Made by a program: the position numbers and the translations under genes. The notes under the pieces are model-generated. The model saw only the letters and a list, made by a program, of their open reading frames with translations. It was not told the DNA's origin and searched no databases. Of a stretch of DNA of 64,000 nucleotides, positions 59,876 to 64,000 are shown piece by piece (the stretch's first letter is position 1; the number at the start of each line of letters is the position of its first letter). This DNA comes from an uncultured Lachnospiraceae bacterium. GTDB taxonomy: Bacteria; Bacillota; Clostridia; Lachnospirales; Lachnospiraceae. Where the stretch lies: NCBI GenBank assembly GCA_946549035.1, contig CAMNQH010000009.1:1-64000 (forward strand), given 5' to 3'.

Positions 59876-62440
59876 TTACGGCACAGGCCTTGCAATCATA
59901 ACAATTTTTTCGTTTGGAAAATATCCATACATGGGCTTCTCCAGACGAAGCCCGTTTCCATAATACATGGACACATGATAAATTCCCAGGTAACGCCCGT
60001 TTGACGCGCCCCCATAGAATATCAAATCACCCGGCCGCAGATCCTCCACCTTCGCCTGGCCCCAGTACAGAACTTTTCCGGTACTGGCCATATGCATAGC
60101 CATTCCCGCCGCTGTGGGAGCCCAGGAATACTGTCCTCCCAGCAGTTTTGTATTTTTTCCGTAAGCCCGGAATACCAGGGAGCTGCAGTCGTAATAACCT
60201 TCTGTCATTCTTAAAGCCTGGCTGTAATCGGAACGGTCCATAATCGCCTTTCCTTCCTTACATGCCTGCAAAGCTGTGGGAGACGCAACCTCCACCAGAT
60301 AGTGAAGCTCCCTTCCATCAGCATTCACTGTAATCTGGGTACGGCCCCCGCTTTTGGCAGTAATCTTGCCGGATTTATTTACCGACGCTACCCATGGGCT
60401 GGAGCTTTTATACGTTACCTTGCTCTTAGAAGAAAGACCTTTGAGTGAAACAGAAGCTTTTCCTCCTGGGGACAATGCGCTGTAGCTGGATTTTAATTTC
60501 GGATCCGTCACATATACCCGGCAGGTCAGTTTCTTCCCATCCACCGTTGCTGTCAGCAAGGCGCTTCCTTTTTTCTTTGGCGTCAGGGTCCCGTCCACAT
60601 CTACTGTTACGACAGACTCCTTATTACTCTTCCACCGAATGGAAGTATACGTGTTGGTTCCCTTCACACCAAGGGTTTTGCTGCTATTTAAAGCAACTGC
60701 AACCGTGGAAGCTTTCATACTGGGGTTGGAAACCTTCACATCTGTGGTATAAGTCTTCTTTTTCCCGTTGCTGTAAGTGATGGTCGCCGTAATTTTAGCC
60801 TTCCCTGATTTTTTTCCGGTGACTTTTCCGGTTTTCTTATCCACAGAAACCACCTTCGGCGCAGAAGAAGACCAGGTAATACTTTTAATCCCCTTTCCAC
60901 CGTTTACCACTTTCAGCTTTTGGGAAGTGTTCTTGGCAATGGACGACTGCTGAGCATTGATACCGGCGTCAATTACCTTTACGGTGCAGCTTTGTCTGAA
61001 CAGAACGGTTTCCGTTCCCAGATATACCCAAAAGCTGGCCCATATGGTTTCTTTGCCTTTCCCGTTGGCGGTAATCGTACATTGACGTCCAGAGGAAGCA
61101 AGGGATATGCTTCCGTTATACTCCGCCTGGCTAAAAGATACGCCTCCATATCCTGGAAGATTTTTCACAAACAGAGTCGCCTGACTGCCCGCCATCATCG
61201 TTTTACTGGTATAGTTCAACTTATAAGAGCTTTTTATCACATGAACCTTCCATGTGGCCTTGGCTCCTGAAATAGAAGCTGTAATCGTTACAGTCCCGGC
61301 TTTGATTCCGGTTACCTTCCCCTTACTGTCTACTTTTGCCACCTTGGAGTTGGAACTTTTCCATTTTATTTTACCCGCAGGCTTGGCCGTCGCGTTTAAT
61401 TGTAAACTGCTGCCCTGAAATATGGACGTCTTTTTCCCTGTAGTTCCAAAATTATCCGTAATACGAATCGTGGGCTTTTTCACTGTCACTTTGCATTTTT
61501 TTGTAATGCCATTGGCTTTTGCCGTAATTGTCACAGTCCCGGCTTTTTTACCGGTCACTACCCCCTTGGAATTTACTGTGGCAATTTTGGAATTTGATGT
61601 GCTCCATTTCACAGCTGCTTTGGGAGACACTTGATATGACAAGGCTGCCGGATGGCTTATGTATACTGTTTTTTTGGAAGACAGGCTCAAGCTTGGTTTC
61701 TGAACCGTCACCTCGCAGGAAGCAGTGACGCCGTTTGCCGTAACGATAATTTTTGTCTTACCTGCCTTCTTGGGCGTAATGACCCCTTTCTGACTCACAG
61801 TGGCAACCGAAGTCTTGGAAGATTTCCAGGTTATGGTTCCATGGGGCTTAGACGCAGCTTTTAGCTGACAGACTTCTTTTTGCCCCAGATAAACGGTAAG
61901 GTTCTTTTTATTCAGTGAAACAGTATTTTTTACTGTGACATAACAAATCTCTGACGTCATATCCTGGGGATTCTTCGGATTGATGCAGCTAACTTTTATT
62001 CCCACAGTAGCCAAACCGGATTTTCCGCCGCTTACGGCAGTAACCAAACCCTCCGCAGAAACAGTAGCTATGGAAGAATCCTCTGATTCATACTTTAATT
62101 CCTTCTTAGGAGCATCGGTTTCTACCTTTAGCTGCTGGCTCTCCCCAGGCTCCATATTCTTCTTAGGCAAGGATAAGGTAATCTGATACTTACTGTAGGT
62201 TCCCTCCTCCGGGGGCTGATCTGCAGAATCATTCGCATCCTGCTGTGTCTCTCCTGCTGCCGAAGGCTTTGCATAAAGCTTCTCTCCCTCTCTGCTGCCC
62301 TGCATTCGTTCTGTGTTGTTCTCCTGTGTCTCAAAAGAGTACACGGAAGAATCGGCAGCCTGCGCTCCCTGAGCCGGAATTTTATCCGCCAGGATCAACA
62401 TACACAACAATACCGCCAGCCATCGTCTGGTCTTTTTCAT
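59876..62440 (-). CDS. Secreted protein with about 8 bacterial Ig-like (Big2) domains and C-terminal NlpC/P60 domain
   Basis: Signal peptide; repeated WKSSNSKVAKVDSKGKVTGIKAGTVTITA modules; C-terminal YDCSSLVFRAYG ... DLRPGDLIFYGG ... YHVSMYYGNG. Confidence 0.93.
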   Translation of the reverse strand: MKKTRRWLAVLLCMLILADKIPAQGAQAADSSVYSFETQENNTERMQGSREGEKLYAKPSAAGETQQDANDSADQPPEEGTYSKYQITLSLPKKNMEPGESQQLKVETDAPKKELKYESEDSSIATVSAEGLVTAVSGGKSGLATVGIKVSCINPKNPQDMTSEICYVTVKNTVSLNKKNLTVYLGQKEVCQLKAASKPHGTITWKSSKTSVATVSQKGVITPKKAGKTKIIVTANGVTASCEVTVQKPSLSLSSKKTVYISHPAALSYQVSPKAAVKWSTSNSKIATVNSKGVVTGKKAGTVTITAKANGITKKCKVTVKKPTIRITDNFGTTGKKTSIFQGSSLQLNATAKPAGKIKWKSSNSKVAKVDSKGKVTGIKAGTVTITASISGAKATWKVHVIKSSYKLNYTSKTMMAGSQATLFVKNLPGYGGVSFSQAEYNGSISLASSGRQCTITANGKGKETIWASFWVYLGTETVLFRQSCTVKVIDAGINAQQSSIAKNTSQKLKVVNGGKGIKSITWSSSAPKVVSVDKKTGKVTGKKSGKAKITATITYSNGKKKTYTTDVKVSNPSMKASTVAVALNSSKTLGVKGTNTYTSIRWKSNKESVVTVDVDGTLTPKKKGSALLTATVDGKKLTCRVYVTDPKLKSSYSALSPGGKASVSLKGLSSKSKVTYKSSSPWVASVNKSGKITAKSGGRTQITVNADGRELHYLVEVASPTALQACKEGKAIMDRSDYSQALRMTEGYYDCSSLVFRAYGKNTKLLGGQYSWAPTAAGMAMHMASTGKVLYWGQAKVEDLRPGDLIFYGGASNGRYLGIYHVSMYYGNGLRLEKPMYGYFPNEKIVMIARPVP

Positions 62441-62539
62441 TTCTATTCCCTCTTTCTAATTCTGTCTGTCATTATCATACTCGTATCGACAAAAAATAGC
62501 AAGGGTTCTTTGTACTCATTTTCACATTCTTTGGAAAAA

Positions 62540-62581
62540 GAGCCGTCGCTTTCACAATTAAATATCGTGAAGCGGCGGCTC
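62540..62581 (-). terminator. Intrinsic terminator after the coiled-coil gene
   Basis: GAGCCGcCGCTTCAC...GTGAAaGCGaCGGCTC followed by TTTTT on the minus strand. Confidence 0.75.
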
Positions 62582-62601
62582 CTCTCATTAACTCCCACGG
62601 A

Positions 62602-63540
62602 TTATACATTACTGTCCACTTGAATCCCTTTCAAATCTTCTTCCAAAAGCTTCTGGCGCATCCGAATCTCCATAAGCTGCTGATCTACTTCGCTCTGGGC
62701 CTTCTGAACGTCCGGCATATTCTTCAAATTCTGATTCATTTCTTCCTGCTGGGCCTTCTTTTCCTCCCGGATAGCTTCCTGCTCTTCCTTCTCTTCTTTC
62801 TGCTCCTTGGCCTCTTCTACCTTTTCGTCAATCTCCTCTTGAACATGCTCCATGCCTTCCTGACGCAGCATTCCAAGAATCTCATCGCTGGCAGCCTCCA
62901 GGGAATCTTCCGCCAGATTAACAGCGTCCACCATACCGTGATGCTTTAAGAGTTCCTGCTCCGTTGCCCGAATCACCTGGGTCTCCTGGGCGATTACCTT
63001 GTGAGCCTCCTTAATCTCTGTATTCCAAACGTCTTTTGAGGACTCTATCGCCAAAGCAGCCTTCTGGTATTCTGTCTCGGGCCCCATATTCTGCAGCCGT
63101 TCCCATTCTTCCTTGCTCAATTCCAAACGGGACCCCGGCTTTATGGACTCCCGCATCTTAATCCGCAGCTCTAAATCGGACTGTTCCTCACTGTCCAAAT
63201 CAACGCCATACTGCTCCCGCAGCTTTTCCTGCTCCTCAGATAAGGCCTGCTTCTCTTTCAATGCCATACTGGCTTTCTGTTTGCTGTCTGCAATCCGCTC
63301 CCTGCGGGCGTCTAAATCTGCATCAATCTTCCCATCCACACCAAACTGCTTTCCAATGATGTCCATAGCGTCCGCCATCGCTTTTTTTCTCCGCTCTAAA
63401 ATACCGTCTTGCATCAAATTCAACTGAGACGCCTGAATGGATACACGCTCCTTGGTCTGTTTTTCTTTTTGCTGTCCTTTTGCGGCCTCCGCCTGACTAA
63501 TCAGCTCCTGGCTGCCAGGCCTGTTCCCATCAATTCTCAT
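62602..63540 (-). CDS. Coiled-coil hypothetical protein, E/K/Q-rich
   Basis: MRIDGNRPGSQELISQAEAAKGQQKEKQTKERVSIQASQLNLMQDGILERRKKAMADAMDIIG...; GGAGG RBS before 63540. Confidence 0.7.
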   Translation of the reverse strand: MRIDGNRPGSQELISQAEAAKGQQKEKQTKERVSIQASQLNLMQDGILERRKKAMADAMDIIGKQFGVDGKIDADLDARRERIADSKQKASMALKEKQALSEEQEKLREQYGVDLDSEEQSDLELRIKMRESIKPGSRLELSKEEWERLQNMGPETEYQKAALAIESSKDVWNTEIKEAHKVIAQETQVIRATEQELLKHHGMVDAVNLAEDSLEAASDEILGMLRQEGMEHVQEEIDEKVEEAKEQKEEKEEQEAIREEKKAQQEEMNQNLKNMPDVQKAQSEVDQQLMEIRMRQKLLEEDLKGIQVDSNV

Positions 63541-63647
63541 GTCCTTACCTCCCGAAAAAAAGAGTACGATATATTTTTTCATAGATCCGGCAATTTTTAA
63601 CCTTATACTATATCTTTTATATCGTACTCTTTCCCTTTTCTCTTAAA

Positions 63648-64000
63648 CTAATTCACGTCATTTTCTGCTTCATTGGATACATTTTTCTGATAATTCATAT
63701 GAGCGATCACCATCAAAGCTATTTTAAACAGCATTGCATCCTCAAATGCGCGAATATCCAGGCCAATGGCTTTTTCAATCCGTTCCAGGCGGTACACTAA
63801 CGTATTGCGGTGCACATAAAGCTGCCTGGCTGTCTCGGAAATATTTAAATTGTTATCAAAAAATCTCTGAATCGTTACCGTCGTCTCTTCGTCAAATACA
63901 TCGGGAAGCTTTTCTCCGAATACTTCTTTCAAAAACATTTCGCACAGATTCACCGGAATCTGATAAATCAATCGCCCGATACCCAGACGGCCGTAGGAGA
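63648..64000 (-). CDS. PucR/CdaR-type transcriptional regulator (C-terminal part; N-terminus outside the window)
   Basis: FFDNNLNISETARQLYVHRNTLVYRLERIEKAIGLDIRAFEDAMLFKIAL, typical PucR C-terminal HTH; open to base 64000. Confidence 0.88.
   Translation of the reverse strand, partial: SYGRLGIGRLIYQIPVNLCEMFLKEVFGEKLPDVFDEETTVTIQRFFDNNLNISETARQLYVHRNTLVYRLERIEKAIGLDIRAFEDAMLFKIALMVIAHMNYQKNVSNEAENDVN

Overview
This 64 kb window is from a Gram-positive, endospore-forming, flagellated Firmicute chromosome, most likely Clostridia/Lachnospiraceae-like (inferred from protein style and synteny; not tested by search). It is mostly dense housekeeping DNA, with nearly all genes on the minus strand. 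Recognisable blocks are: rlmD-like / pcrA; trpB2; glyS-recO-yqzL-era; M16C peptidase-csp-mscS; a leuB-ilvD-ilvB-serC-serA cluster; yajC-tgt with divergent aroC; ireB-ruvX-DUF1292-fur-rnj-ylbF-mltG-like-OMT-U32; mtaB with a divergent HPr/Crh-like gene; thiI-NifS-rsmE-prmA; Fic; flagellin-csrA; hrcA-grpE-dnaK-dnaJ with CIRCE; lepA-hemW; spoIIP-gpr-rpsT-holA; an Ig-like/NlpC-P60 protein; and a partial PucR-type regulator. There is no CRISPR array, prophage, rRNA or tRNA that I can support. The most interesting unexplained signals are intergenic. (1) Upstream of csrA, a sigma-28-type promoter is followed at once by a strong hairpin and T-run, which looks like a very short RNA gene; its sequence is duplicated in inverse orientation in the csrA leader. 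(2) A roughly 180-bp palindromic element with perfect 24-bp arms lies beside about five copies of a 32-33 bp repeat between leuB and ilvD. (3) A long nested hairpin leader precedes leuB. (4) The flagellin 5' region is GGA-rich and lies next to a C-terminally extended CsrA. (5) A decayed HNHP-motif fragment with its own promoter is followed by a 25-codon ORF. Several proteins also have altered active sites: Fic His to Gln, HPr without His15, a second HD domain with Asp to Cys, and an MltG lacking its catalytic domain.
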